Assembly: GCF_030848575.1 (NCBI RefSeq)
Contig: NZ_JAVDDX010000002.1
Location: 806,001 to 870,000 of the forward strand
Length of the DNA: 64,000 nt
From: Haloarcula sp. H-GB4
Lineage (GTDB): Archaea; Halobacteriota; Halobacteria; Halobacteriales; Haloarculaceae
Direction of reading: 5' to 3'
Below the pieces are notes generated by a model, which was not told the origin of the DNA, made no database searches, and worked only from the letters and a program-made list of their open reading frames with translations. The translations under genes were made by a program, and so were the position numbers. This document shows positions 32,054 through 41,495 of this stretch, piece after piece; position 1 is the stretch's first letter; each line of letters begins with the position of its first letter.

Positions 32054-33160
32054 ATGGCAGATGGTGTCCGCGCCGTGGTCGCAGACGACTCTCACTTCAT
32101 GCGGAGTGTCATCTCTGATATCCTCAGTGATGGCGGTATTGACGTCGTCGCGCAGGCGCGTGACGGCGAGGAGGCAGTGTCGGCCGTTATCGAACACAAA
32201 CCGGACGTCGTGACGATGGATGTCGAGATGCCGGTAATGAACGGCATCGAGGCGACGGAGCGAATCATGGCCGAGTCTCCGACGCCGGTGTTGATGCTGT
32301 CGGCCCACACCGACGAAAACGCCGATGTGACGTTCGAAGCACTCGATAAGGGTGCGGTCGACTTCTTCACCAAGCCCGGTGGTGAGGTGTCGATGGAGAT
32401 GTCACGCCTGAAAGACCAGCTGGTCGAGATGGTCAGCTCCGTCGCGGCGGTCGATGTCGGCGCGACGCGCAGCCGCAGCGGGACAAGCAGCGACAATGGA
32501 GCAGCAACGACGGCCGGCGGCTCAGCTACTGGCCGGAGGGAAACCGGGGGCTCGTCAAGTCAGGCGAGCTACGTTGCGAACCCGACGCTCGTCATCGGCT
32601 CTTCGACCGGCGGCCCGAAGATGGTGGAACAGGTAATGGAGAATCTCCCCATTGAGGCCGATCTACGGGTGCTCATCATCCAGCACATGCCGGAGGGGTT
32701 CACCGGCCGGTTCGCCGAGCGGATCAACACGCGAAGCGATTACGAGGTCCGGGAGGCCACCGACGGGGCGCGCATCGGCGGCGGCGAAGGCCTTGTCGCC
32801 GCCGGTGACCGACACATGGAGGTCAAGAACTACCGGAACGGCCGACTGCGGACGAAGCTGACACAAGACGAACCGGTCAACAGTGTCCGTCCGGCCGTCG
32901 ACGTGACTATGCGAACAGCCGCGGAGACGATCGACGACCCGCTCGTCGGCCTCATCCTCACCGGGATGGGCGAAGACGGCGCAGACGGAATTCGGCGGAT
33001 CAAGCAGGCCGGTGGCAAGACCATCGCACAGGACGAGGCCACGTCCGCGGTGTACGGCATGCCAAAGCGCGCCGCCGAAACAGGCTGTGTGGACACTGTC
33101 TTGCCTATCGACGACATTGCGGACGGCATTATCGACACGATTACCACTGAGGTGACCTGA
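32054..33160 (+). CDS. cheB: Protein-glutamate methylesterase CheB
   Basis: A 368-residue CheB with an N-terminal receiver (D11, D12, phosphoacceptor D56, K107), a Ser/Gly/Thr-rich linker (about 138-175) and the methylesterase domain with catalytic S184 (GSSTGGP), H211 (IIQHMPEG) and D308 (TGMGEDGADG). It removes methyl groups from receptors and may deamidate them. It is the first gene of the plus-strand cheB-cheA-cheR run, with its stop 2 bp before the cheA start. Confidence 0.96.
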   Translation: MADGVRAVVADDSHFMRSVISDILSDGGIDVVAQARDGEEAVSAVIEHKPDVVTMDVEMPVMNGIEATERIMAESPTPVLMLSAHTDENADVTFEALDKGAVDFFTKPGGEVSMEMSRLKDQLVEMVSSVAAVDVGATRSRSGTSSDNGAATTAGGSATGRRETGGSSSQASYVANPTLVIGSSTGGPKMVEQVMENLPIEADLRVLIIQHMPEGFTGRFAERINTRSDYEVREATDGARIGGGEGLVAAGDRHMEVKNYRNGRLRTKLTQDEPVNSVRPAVDVTMRTAAETIDDPLVGLILTGMGEDGADGIRRIKQAGGKTIAQDEATSAVYGMPKRAAETGCVDTVLPIDDIADGIIDTITTEVT

Positions 33161-33162
33161 CA

Positions 33163-35157
33163 ATGGACGACCAGTATCTAGACGCATTCATCCGTGAAAG
33201 TGAAGAAGCGATTACCGAACTCAACAACTCACTGCTCGAACTCGAGTCCGACCCCTCCAACACGGAGGCAATGGATTCGATCTTCCGGACAGCCCACACG
33301 CTGAAGGGCAACTTCGGGGCGATGGGCTTTGACAACGCAGCGAATCTCGCGCACGCGATGGAGGACTTGCTCGACGAGATGCGCCAGGGCGAGATGGAGG
33401 TTACGCCGGATCTGATGGACCTCGTCTTCGCCGGCGTCGACCAGATAGAGGTCATCGTCGGAGAGATCGAAGAGCACGGCGAATCGGGGACGGAGACCGA
33501 CGAGATGGTCGAGGAACTCCGAGCTGTCCTCGAAGAGGGGGCCGCCGCCGCGGGCGACACCGAAACGACAGACGACAGCGACTCGTCAGACAGCGACGAG
33601 TCGCTCACCACGGATGCGGGCGTCAGTGATGCTGACATTGACGGTGATGCCGTCGGCGAGCGGGTCCTGCAGGCCGAGATCAGTGTCGGGGAGTCAGATA
33701 TGCTCGGCGTCGACTCGATGCTGGCCGTCGAATCCATCGAGGGGCGGTTCGATATTCTCGATTCGAGTCCGAGCCGTGCCGATATCGAGGACGGTGAGTT
33801 CGAGGACACGTTCGTCCTGTATCTCGACGGCCCCGACGCGGCGACTGTTGACGCCGAACTCGGTACGACTGGAAAGGTCGACAGTTTCGACGTAACCGAC
33901 GTGACCGATGAGCTGGTAAGCGACACAGACACCGGCTCCAATGCTGCCGACGATAGCGGGTCGAGCTCGGATTCGGATTCGGGTTCCGACCCAGAGGCCG
34001 AAGAAGAAGAACACAGCGTCGACGAGATCAAGTCCGTCCGCGTGGACGTGGACCAGCTTGACGACCTCCACGGGCTCGTCGAGCAACTGGTCACGAGCCG
34101 AATCAAGCTCCGGCGTGGCGTCGAGAAAGACGACCTCGATTCCACCGGCGAGACGCTGAACGAACTGGACAAGATTACGGCGAATCTCCAGAACACAGTG
34201 ATGGATATGCGGCTCATCCCGCTGAAGAAAGTCGTCGGGAAGTTCCCGCGGCTCGTCCGGGACCTCGCGCGCGAACTCGACAAAGACATCGAGTTCGAAA
34301 TCGAGGGCGAGGATATCGAGCTCGACCGAACCATCCTCACCGAGATTTCGGACCCGCTGATGCACATCCTGCGGAACTCGGTCGACCACGGGATCGAGTC
34401 ACCCGAGGAGCGCGAACAGGCGGGCAAGCCACGTACCGGTCACATCACGCTCCGGGCTTCCCGGGAGCGCGACCACGTTATCATCGAAGTCGAGGACGAC
34501 GGGGCCGGGCTTGATGTGCAAGGGATCAGAGAGAAGGCAATCGAGAAGGGCGTCCGCTCGCCAGAGGAACTGGACGCGATGGACGACTCCGCAGTGTATG
34601 ACCTCGTGTTCCATCCTGGCTTCTCGACGGCCGACGAGGTGACCGACACTAGCGGGCGTGGCGTCGGAATGGACGTCGTCCACGACACGGTCTCCCAACT
34701 CGATGGGTCAGTCAGCGTTGACTCCGAACCGGGTGAAGGAACGACTGTCTCACTGCGCCTGCCGGTGACGATGGCGATCGTCAAGGTGCTGTTCGTCAAG
34801 GTCGGCGGCGAGGAGTACGGTGTCCCGATCAAGAACGTCGACGAGATTACCGGGACGGAGGAGGCAAAGCAGGTCAACGGCCAGGAGGTCATCAAGCACA
34901 ACGACGAGATCTACCCGGTCATCCACCTCGACGACACCTTCGACATCGAGGGCGAGACGGCCAACGGCGACGGGATGCTCGTCCGCATACGCGAGTCCGA
35001 GCGCCAGGTCGCGCTCCACTGTGACTCGGTCAACAGCCAAGAAGAGGTCGTCGTCAAGCCCCTAGAGGGGATCCTCTCGGGAACACCCGGCCTCTCGGGC
35101 ACGGCCGTCCTGGGCGACGGGAACATCGTCCACATCCTTGACGTGGTGACGCTATGA
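33163..35157 (+). CDS. cheA: Chemotaxis histidine kinase CheA
   Basis: A 664-residue CheA. The Hpt (P1) domain has H45 in TAHTLKGNFGAMGF; an acidic linker and a P2-like domain (about 165-255) follow; then a P3 dimerisation helix pair (about 285-350), a P4 kinase domain with N-box HILRNSVDHGIES (about 403-415), G1 VEDDGAGLD and G2 GRGVGMDVV, and a P5 CheW-like domain (about 540-664). The DSDSSDSDES-type runs are typical halophile linkers. It overlaps cheR by 4 bases. Confidence 0.96.
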   Translation: MDDQYLDAFIRESEEAITELNNSLLELESDPSNTEAMDSIFRTAHTLKGNFGAMGFDNAANLAHAMEDLLDEMRQGEMEVTPDLMDLVFAGVDQIEVIVGEIEEHGESGTETDEMVEELRAVLEEGAAAAGDTETTDDSDSSDSDESLTTDAGVSDADIDGDAVGERVLQAEISVGESDMLGVDSMLAVESIEGRFDILDSSPSRADIEDGEFEDTFVLYLDGPDAATVDAELGTTGKVDSFDVTDVTDELVSDTDTGSNAADDSGSSSDSDSGSDPEAEEEEHSVDEIKSVRVDVDQLDDLHGLVEQLVTSRIKLRRGVEKDDLDSTGETLNELDKITANLQNTVMDMRLIPLKKVVGKFPRLVRDLARELDKDIEFEIEGEDIELDRTILTEISDPLMHILRNSVDHGIESPEEREQAGKPRTGHITLRASRERDHVIIEVEDDGAGLDVQGIREKAIEKGVRSPEELDAMDDSAVYDLVFHPGFSTADEVTDTSGRGVGMDVVHDTVSQLDGSVSVDSEPGEGTTVSLRLPVTMAIVKVLFVKVGGEEYGVPIKNVDEITGTEEAKQVNGQEVIKHNDEIYPVIHLDDTFDIEGETANGDGMLVRIRESERQVALHCDSVNSQEEVVVKPLEGILSGTPGLSGTAVLGDGNIVHILDVVTL

Positions 35158-35963
35158 ACAAAGGCAGCGAGCGGACCTTCAACGACCTTGTGGAGTTCAT
35201 CGGCGAAAAGATGGACTTCGAGTCGGGCTTTTACAACGACTCGTACCTCGACCGCCGCATTACCGCGCGGATGCGTCGGACCGACACCGAGGACTACCAG
35301 TCCTACCAGCGACTGCTGGAGCGCGACGACGGCGAGCGCGAGCAGTTGCTCGATTCGCTGTCGATCAACGTCACCAGCTTCTTCCGGAACCCAGAGGCGT
35401 GGGAGCGGTTGCGGCCAGTCCTCCAAGAACTCACGGAGAACAACCGTCGCGTCAGGCTCTGGTCGGCCCCGAGTGCCGACGGCCGCGAGCCGTATTCGGC
35501 GGCGATGCTGGCACTCGACGACCCCGAGATTGACGCCCGCCGGGTCGAGATCACGGCGACAGACATCAACGCCGACATCCTCGAAGAGGCCCGTGACGGG
35601 ACCTACGCGACCTCCCAGACGACCGACATCGCTGATGAACTGGAACCGCTGGACGATTACACGAAGTACATCGAACAAGACGGCGACACGTTTCAGGTTC
35701 GGGACCGGGTCAAAGAGATGGTCACGTTCGAGCAACACGATCTCATCCGGGGCGACCCCAAGCGCGATTTCGACCTCGTGTTCTGCCGGAACCTCCTCAT
35801 CTACATCGATTCGGAGTTCAAGGTCCCGATCTTCGAAACGATCCGCGGGTCACTCCGCGAGGACGGCTATCTCATGATCGGTATGACCGAGACACTGCCC
35901 GCGGAGTGCCGAGATTCCTTCGACGCGGTTGACAAACGACACCGCATCTACCGGCGTGTGTAG
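35154..35963 (+). CDS. cheR: Chemoreceptor methyltransferase CheR
   Basis: A 269-residue SAM-dependent methyltransferase that methylates receptor glutamates. It has the N-terminal helical domain (about 1-75, SYLDRRITARMRR), the SAM loop WSAPSADGREPYS (about 103-115), the ITATDIN motif (about 140-146) and the DLVFCRNLLIYI motif (about 204-215). The SAM loop differs from the common ASTGEEPY consensus, with the first Glu replaced by Arg but the Gly and EPY kept. The ATG overlaps the cheA stop by 4 bases. Confidence 0.95.
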   Translation: MNKGSERTFNDLVEFIGEKMDFESGFYNDSYLDRRITARMRRTDTEDYQSYQRLLERDDGEREQLLDSLSINVTSFFRNPEAWERLRPVLQELTENNRRVRLWSAPSADGREPYSAAMLALDDPEIDARRVEITATDINADILEEARDGTYATSQTTDIADELEPLDDYTKYIEQDGDTFQVRDRVKEMVTFEQHDLIRGDPKRDFDLVFCRNLLIYIDSEFKVPIFETIRGSLREDGYLMIGMTETLPAECRDSFDAVDKRHRIYRRV

Positions 35964-35969
35964 CGACCT

Positions 35970-37202
35970 ATGAGCCTCTACGAACTGGAACGGGACGGCA
36001 AGGCACAGGAACTCATCCGCCTCCTCAGAGAGAGCGACAACGAACGGGTCAAGACCCGTGCCGCGGAGCTACTGGGGAACTTCGAGGACCACGACGACCG
36101 GCGCGACGTTGTCAATGCCCTCGTGGACGCGACCCAGAGCGACAGCGACGCGATCACCGGCGCGGCTATCGACTCACTTGATGAACTCGGTGACGACGCG
36201 ATCACGCAACTTATCGGGAGTATGGCCGGCGTCGACCTCGAAGACGACGCCGCCGACTGGGTGAAGGCGAAGGCGTATATGCAGGTGCTCGACGCCGAAA
36301 TCCCGGAACTCCGGATGGCAGCGGCAAACGGCCTCGGAAACCTAGACCAGGCCGACGCGGTCCCGAAGCTCGCAGAGCGCTTCGAGGACTCTGATCCGCG
36401 AGTACGGGCGCGAGCGGCCCGGTCGGCCGGGAAGATCGGCGACTCGCGGGCAACGACGCCGCTGGAGTCAGTCTTGTCGGACCCAAAAGCTGGCGTCAGG
36501 CGCGAGGCGGCGGACGCGCTGGGGAATATCGGGAACCGACAGGCGCTTCAGGCGTTGTTGCCGCTGTACGAGGATGACGACGAGCGAGTCCGGCGCATCG
36601 CCGTTGGGGCGTTCGGGAACTTCGGCAACGACCGGCCGGTCGACTATCTCATCGAAGCCCTTTCAGACGAGTCGGCTGCCGTCCGACGAACGGCCGTCTA
36701 CTCGCTCATCGAACTCCTGTCGAACGTCCCGACCGACCAGAGCCACCAGATACGCGATACCGTCGTCGAGAAGCTCTCGAATACGGATGACCGGAGCGTC
36801 GTCGTGCCGCTGGTCGAAATTCTCGAAGAGAGCACGCAGGCCGCCCAGCGGCGTAACACTGCTTGGATGCTCGGACGGGTCACCAGCCAGGAAGAGCGTG
36901 ACCGCGTCATCGAATCACTGGTCGACGCACTCAGCGACGACGACCAGATGCTCCGGCAGTTCGCCGCCACCAGTCTCGCCGAACTCGGCGACGATGACAA
37001 CATGGTGGAACGGCGGCTACTCAAAATCGTGCAGGACGACGGCGTTGACCCCGATATCCGGGGACAAGCTATCTTCACCCTTGGGAAAGTTGGGAGCGAG
37101 CGCTCCCGGAAGACGCTGGATAAACTCATCGACGAGACCGAACACGACGTGGTCAGGAAGAAGGCCTTCTCGGCCATCTCGAAGCTCGGTGGCCGCGGAT
37201 GA
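35970..37202 (+). CDS. HEAT-repeat chemotaxis-archaellum adaptor protein
   Basis: A 410-residue all-helical protein of about ten HEAT-like repeats with a recurring RxxAAxALGxIGD pattern (for example ARAARSAGKIGD and RREAADALGNIGN). The homologous Halobacterium protein encoded in the same position binds Che proteins and is needed for normal switching, so a scaffold role with CheF and CheY is inferred. It lies 6 bp after cheR and 59 bp before cheF1. No membrane or catalytic motif is seen. Confidence 0.87.
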   Translation: MSLYELERDGKAQELIRLLRESDNERVKTRAAELLGNFEDHDDRRDVVNALVDATQSDSDAITGAAIDSLDELGDDAITQLIGSMAGVDLEDDAADWVKAKAYMQVLDAEIPELRMAAANGLGNLDQADAVPKLAERFEDSDPRVRARAARSAGKIGDSRATTPLESVLSDPKAGVRREAADALGNIGNRQALQALLPLYEDDDERVRRIAVGAFGNFGNDRPVDYLIEALSDESAAVRRTAVYSLIELLSNVPTDQSHQIRDTVVEKLSNTDDRSVVVPLVEILEESTQAAQRRNTAWMLGRVTSQEERDRVIESLVDALSDDDQMLRQFAATSLAELGDDDNMVERRLLKIVQDDGVDPDIRGQAIFTLGKVGSERSRKTLDKLIDETEHDVVRKKAFSAISKLGGRG

Positions 37203-37261
37203 GTCAGCCGAGTGGATTAAGACGTGGCGGTGCGTACACCAGAGCGATAGCTGGCTAACCG

Positions 37262-38125
37262 ATGAGCGACGGAGAACACGCACTGGTCGATACGAAGGGG
37301 AAGTTCGTTCAGGTCGTCTCGGACGGGCGCAAGCGAAACGACATCGAGTGGCTACCCGGTCGAATTTTGCTCTCGAACAAGCGGCTCGTCCTCGCGACCA
37401 GCGAGGGCAAACGGACCATCCCACTATCGAAAGTCAGCAGCGTCACGGCCAGCCAGATGAACCAGCCACTCGCACAGGTGGACAACTACATCAAGGTGCA
37501 GGCCGGCCGGAACGTGACGCTCATCTCGGCAAAGAAGGCCGAGGAGTTTCAGGAAAAACTCTACAGCACATTACTCGACCAGACCGTCGTCCTCGTCAAC
37601 CATCCCGCAGTCAAGGGTGGCGTTGTTCAGGACGGCGGCTGGGAGAAGGGGCGGCTCAAGCTCGACGGCGACTGCATCAATCTGGCCATCGCCAGCGGCA
37701 CGTTCGTCGAACTGGACATCGACGACGTTGGGACCGTCGAGGCAAAGGAGAAGACGATCCGCAGCGACGAGCGACCGCTGCTAGAGGTCGAACACACCAT
37801 CGAAGGGACCAGCGTCGAAACCCACATCTCGGGGACACCCCGGCACGTCTCGCTCATCGAGGGGCTCGTCCGGCAGGGCGAGCAGCGCAACATCGCCGAC
37901 GACGTGGAGCTTTCCGACAAGGAGACGCAGGTGCTGATGGCGCTGTACTCCGGTATCTCGCCGTTCAAGATTCCGGAGTTCGTCGACATGGAGATTGAAG
38001 AAGTCGAAGCCGTATATGACCGGTTGATGGAGTCCGATATCCTCGAGCCGGTCCGGACACGCCGGGAGGTCCAGCTTGAGGCCCGCGGTCGCTCAATCGC
38101 GAGCGATGCGATGGCCGACCAGTAA
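37262..38125 (+). CDS. cheF1: CheF adaptor protein (first copy)
   Basis: A 287-residue protein of the archaeal CheF family (DUF439), which connects phosphorylated CheY to the archaellum switch proteins. The N-terminal half has repeated beta segments (GRILLSNKRLVLATSEGKRT) and the C-terminal half a winged-helix-like region (KETQVLMALYSGISPFKIPE). A related copy follows at 39115. It lies 59 bp after the HEAT-repeat gene, suggesting one plus-strand transcript from cheB to this point. Confidence 0.92.
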   Translation: MSDGEHALVDTKGKFVQVVSDGRKRNDIEWLPGRILLSNKRLVLATSEGKRTIPLSKVSSVTASQMNQPLAQVDNYIKVQAGRNVTLISAKKAEEFQEKLYSTLLDQTVVLVNHPAVKGGVVQDGGWEKGRLKLDGDCINLAIASGTFVELDIDDVGTVEAKEKTIRSDERPLLEVEHTIEGTSVETHISGTPRHVSLIEGLVRQGEQRNIADDVELSDKETQVLMALYSGISPFKIPEFVDMEIEEVEAVYDRLMESDILEPVRTRREVQLEARGRSIASDAMADQ

Positions 38126-38191
38126 CCGAGACGGTGTGACCGAGACGGACGGTTCGACGCGTTTTTGAAGCGCGGTTGATTGAGAACAGGT

Positions 38192-38581
38192 ATGGCAGAA
38201 TTCACGGTCGCTGTCTCCGACCCGGAGGACGGCCACACCTACCAGATCGACGTTGACGGACAGGACGCAAACCGCTTCATCGGCCGCGAGCTCGGCGACG
38301 AGGTCGACGGCGGCGCTGTTGGCCTTGATGGCTACTCGCTTGAACTGACCGGCGGCTCGGACACCTCCGGCCGACCGATGCGACCCGACGTTCGTGGCGT
38401 CACGACGAAAGAAATCATGTCCGATGGCGGCGTCGGCTTCGAGCCGACCACCGACGGCGAGCGCAAGCGGATCACCGTTCGTGGCCGCGAGGTCAGCGAC
38501 GACACGCGCCAGATCAACGCGAAGATTACGGCCCGCGGCAGCGACGACGTGGCCGACCTCCTCGGCGACGACGACGAGTAA
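38192..38581 (+). CDS. rps6e: 30S ribosomal protein S6e
   Basis: A 129-residue archaeal S6e, a small-subunit ribosomal protein. The start is [18 protein letters not shown]; the conserved segments [12 protein letters not shown] and [16 protein letters not shown] are typical. A TATA-like TTTTTGAAG lies about 25 bp before the ATG, so the transcript is near-leaderless and the gene probably has its own promoter. It is followed after 5 bp by an acidic unknown gene that overlaps its regulation. Its presence inside the chemotaxis cluster is positional, not functional. Confidence 0.96.
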   Translation: MAEFTVAVSDPEDGHTYQIDVDGQDANRFIGRELGDEVDGGAVGLDGYSLELTGGSDTSGRPMRPDVRGVTTKEIMSDGGVGFEPTTDGERKRITVRGREVSDDTRQINAKITARGSDDVADLLGDDDE

Positions 38582-38586
38582 GTCAC

Positions 38587-39015
38587 GTGCCGGACCGCGT
38601 TCCCAGTGACCACGAAACCGTCGAGACGCATCGCGTTCCCGTCGAGTCGGTCGGCCGAACCGACCGACCGCGAGTTGTACTCCCGGACGAACTCGATTTC
38701 GACGACGGAGACACCGTTCGCCTCGCAATTGACGGCGACTGGTACCACGCCGTCGTCGAGACGAATCTCGACGGCGAGCCGGTGATCTCACACGTTGCCG
38801 ACAACCGCCGACTGGCCCGCGAACGAGACGGAACAAACCGCCTCGCGGAGTGGGTTGCCGATAGTGATGTCTCGCTTGGCGGGTCAGCACATCTCGACGT
38901 GGTCACCGACGGAACCGAGTACGGCCTCCGAACGCCGGGCAAGCGCGTCGTCTATACAGCGACTGGCGGCCCGGATTCCTCGCTGTCAGATATTGCTCGG
39001 AACCTCGACAACTGA
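38587..39015 (+). CDS. Conserved haloarchaeal protein next to S6e
   Basis: A 142-residue acidic protein starting with GTG 5 bp after the rps6e stop. A beta-rich N-terminal domain (RPRVVLPDELDFDDGDTVRLA, about 27-47) recalls an AbrB- or SH3-like barrel, followed by GDWYHAVVETNLDGEPVI. I do not recognise the family; comparable proteins seem restricted to haloarchaea next to rps6e. The close spacing implies co-transcription with S6e and a possible link to translation, which is inference. Confidence 0.72.
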   Translation: MPDRVPSDHETVETHRVPVESVGRTDRPRVVLPDELDFDDGDTVRLAIDGDWYHAVVETNLDGEPVISHVADNRRLARERDGTNRLAEWVADSDVSLGGSAHLDVVTDGTEYGLRTPGKRVVYTATGGPDSSLSDIARNLDN

Positions 39016-39114
39016 CGCTGTTGGCCCCATTCTCCTGAGCGAATCCGATTTTTGCTGTTGATACTCGCGCGAAACGCTCAATATCAGTGCTGATGTACAT
39101 CGGGTAACGGACGA

Positions 39115-39993
39115 ATGTCGGAATCAGTGATTGCGGATTTCGTCGGCAAATTCAACTCCGAAGTGGCCGGTCGGGGCGACCCTATCAGAGGTCGGATCGT
39201 CCTCTCGCAGAAGCGACTGGTACTGGCTGCAAGCGAGGACGACAAGCTGACCATCCCACTGGATTCGATTTTCGACATCGCCATCGGGCAGGTCCCACCC
39301 GATCTGGGCGATTTCTTCGACTCGACAGTGACCATTGCCTTCGAGCGCAAAGGAAAGCGACTCGTCGCAGCTATCGAAGCTGGCGACGAGAAAATCGAGA
39401 AGTTCGGCACGGTACTGTTCAAAGCCGTCATCAACGGTACCGAAACGACGGTCAAGGAACGCGCCCGCGTCGGTGGTCGCGTCACCGACGAGTCGTTCAA
39501 AACGGCGAAGCTATTCCTCACGCCCGGAAACGTCGAGTTCCGACGCAGCGACGGGTCGTTCAACGTCGACCTGAAGACAGTGTCGGACTTCGACCGGAAT
39601 ACGCGGGAAATTAACGGCAAAGGCCGGCCGGTACTGACGGTCCGACACATGAAAGACGGGACAGCCATGACGACGCTGGCCGCGATGGCGTCGAACCGCA
39701 AGATGTCTATCCTCGGGCGCTATCTCCGCCGCGAGTACGCCGAGCTCATGGAGGAGCTCAAAGACGTCGAACTCACGAAGGACAAGAAGGAGGTGCTGGT
39801 CGCGATGTACTCGACCGGCGACATGGACGGGATGCCGCTTGCGAGTATTCTTGGCAAGGATTCCTCACAGGTGTCGATGATTCTTCAGGACCTCTCGGCC
39901 GACGGCCTCGTACAAGACGGCTCCGACGGGCCGACGCTCACGCCGACTGGCAAGGTCGTCGCCAGCCGCCACCTCGAAGACGTGAACGCCTAA
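39115..39993 (+). CDS. cheF2: CheF adaptor protein (second copy)
   Basis: A 292-residue CheF-family protein with the same architecture as the 37262 gene: beta-rich N-terminal half (GRIVLSQKRLVLAASEDDKLT) and a C-terminal winged-helix region (KDKKEVLVAMYSTGDMDGMP). The shared IVLSxKRLVLA and KEVLVAMYS segments show that the two are paralogues. It lies 99 bp after the acidic unknown, so it may be in the rps6e transcript or have its own promoter. It probably adapts CheY to ArlCE. Confidence 0.92.
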   Translation: MSESVIADFVGKFNSEVAGRGDPIRGRIVLSQKRLVLAASEDDKLTIPLDSIFDIAIGQVPPDLGDFFDSTVTIAFERKGKRLVAAIEAGDEKIEKFGTVLFKAVINGTETTVKERARVGGRVTDESFKTAKLFLTPGNVEFRRSDGSFNVDLKTVSDFDRNTREINGKGRPVLTVRHMKDGTAMTTLAAMASNRKMSILGRYLRREYAELMEELKDVELTKDKKEVLVAMYSTGDMDGMPLASILGKDSSQVSMILQDLSADGLVQDGSDGPTLTPTGKVVASRHLEDVNA

Positions 39994-40018
39994 TAACAGG
40001 GCGCTACCGCTCGTCGTC

Positions 40019-40441
40019 TTACTCCTCGGCTCCGACAATCGTACTAACTCTGGCGTTTTCCTTGAGCTTCAACCCCGCGCCGCCGACAGATAGTGGCACG
40101 CGCGGGAGCGCGCCAACGTGCAGTGTCGGGTGAGTCGCCCCGCGTTCGAGCAGTTCCGTCCGCGGCTGGAGCGTCACCGTCGCCTCGCCGGTCAGCGACT
40201 CGTTGTACTCGATAAGATACTGGCCGGCCCGCAGCGTCCACCACTCGTAGTCGTCGTCCGGGTTCCGCTTTTCACTTGTATGGGGAACCACTTCGGCCGC
40301 ATCAAGCTCGCCGCCGCCGAAGTCGATCCGTCCCGGTTCGATGACCTCATACACCGCTGCGACGGTGAGGTCGAACCCTGGGCTGTCAGTCTGGGTCGGT
40401 TCGTGGACGATGTCCGTGACGTACTGGGCGAAGTCGGTCAT
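40019..40441 (-). CDS. dUTPase/dCTP deaminase-like protein
   Basis: A 140-residue protein of the trimeric dUTPase/dCTP-deaminase fold, starting at MTDFAQYVTDIV. The region WWTLRAGQYLIEYNESL (about 72-88) and LQPRTELLERGATHPTLHVGA (about 98-118) match the family, but the usual catalytic Asp in the D-x-G-Y motif is not seen. It may be a pseudo-enzyme or have altered substrate. It is convergent with cheF2 and divergent from the 40546 gene. Confidence 0.72.
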   Translation of the reverse strand: MTDFAQYVTDIVHEPTQTDSPGFDLTVAAVYEVIEPGRIDFGGGELDAAEVVPHTSEKRNPDDDYEWWTLRAGQYLIEYNESLTGEATVTLQPRTELLERGATHPTLHVGALPRVPLSVGGAGLKLKENARVSTIVGAEE

Positions 40442-40545
40442 GTACGACTGTATGCTGCGGGTGTGCGTAAAAGTGAGGCTAGAACGGGACAGTGACATGC
40501 GGGAGGAACGCGGCACTTTTGCCCGGCGAGTGACTCCCTCTCTGC

Positions 40546-40977
40546 ATGACCAAACACACGGAGTTTCTGTCGGGCGAGCGGCCTGAAGACGTGCTGTTCT
40601 TCCTCCATGAGGACGCCGTCTCGAACCCGGGTGCGCTGGCCGAGTACGCCGACGAAGTCGAGGACGGGCACGTTCTCGTCCTGCCGGGCGATGACGGCCG
40701 GAGTGCGTTCCAGTCGGCGACAGGCATCGACCCGATGGGACTGGCCCAAGAGGCGATGGGTACGGAGGGGGACATCGACGACGACCTGACCAACGCGGTC
40801 TGTCCGGTCGCCGAGGAGGAACCGGACAGTGACCACACGACCCGCTTTGTCTTCGCCTTCGCCGAAGAACAAAACGAGGACGTGGGCGACCTCTACGCTG
40901 AGGGCGACGTGGTCCACGCCTACGCGGTGTGTGCCTGTGGGGAACGGTACAGCGATAAGTGGGTCGTCGGGGAGTAG
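40546..40977 (+). CDS. Haloarchaeal acidic hypothetical protein
   Basis: A 143-residue acidic protein with a C-terminal CACGERYSDKW, a Cys pair resembling a partial zinc motif. The middle contains a helix with VLFFLHEDAVSNPGALAEYA (about 16-35). No membrane or enzyme motif is seen. It is a DUF5807-like family as far as recollection goes. It lies between a dUTPase-like gene (divergent) and a membrane protein gene (convergent, stop 1 base apart). Confidence 0.7.
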   Translation: MTKHTEFLSGERPEDVLFFLHEDAVSNPGALAEYADEVEDGHVLVLPGDDGRSAFQSATGIDPMGLAQEAMGTEGDIDDDLTNAVCPVAEEEPDSDHTTRFVFAFAEEQNEDVGDLYAEGDVVHAYAVCACGERYSDKWVVGE

Positions 40978-40978
40978 C

Positions 40979-41416
40979 TTACAGCAGGAACGGCTCGGCA
41001 AGTCTGACGAGCAGTGCCTTCGGGAGTCCTGTTACTGGACTACCGCCATGTGAATATGGCACCCCAACCTCGTTGCGGGTGACGCCGTGGCGGAGGTGCT
41101 GGATACCGTCGAGGAGGAACCAACAGCCGAGGAGTGCCCCCAAGACAACGACCCACGTTGGGCCAGCGGCCGCAACCGTGTACGCCACGAACCCGAACAC
41201 GAGGAGCCCGAACACCACGTGGTCGGCGTAGTCGCCGACAGCGACCTGAGCGGCGTCGGCGGCGAGCCAGACACAGAAGGCCATCGCCGCCACGGCTACG
41301 GCGTACCGTACCGACCCATCGAGGACCAGCAGCGTCGCGCCGACAGCGACGGTGCTTCCGAGTCGCTGTCGGACGGCTGTCTCGCGCCAGATTCGAGTAT
41401 GGAGGGACTCGGGCAT
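40979..41416 (-). CDS. Small haloarchaeal membrane protein
   Basis: A 145-residue protein with about four hydrophobic segments (18-34, 37-60, 66-85 and 88-105). The C-terminal 40 residues are cytoplasmic and basic (HLRHGVTRNEVGV). The start is ATG at 41416 in preference to a GTG one codon earlier. It overlaps no neighbour and has no family recognised. It is convergent with the 40546 gene, their stops separated by one base. Confidence 0.65.
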   Translation of the reverse strand: MPESLHTRIWRETAVRQRLGSTVAVGATLLVLDGSVRYAVAVAAMAFCVWLAADAAQVAVGDYADHVVFGLLVFGFVAYTVAAAGPTWVVVLGALLGCWFLLDGIQHLRHGVTRNEVGVPYSHGGSPVTGLPKALLVRLAEPFLL

Positions 41417-41495
41417 CACCCGACAGTGACGACGGAGAAATAAATCAACGTTGTGTCAGGCGACAATACACCGTCCACGTCGCTCGCGGGTCGGT

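Noticed and set aside
33141-34427. Minus-strand open frame of 428 codons opposite cheA
   Set aside because: Ser-rich shadow of the acidic CheA sequence; cheA is unambiguous.
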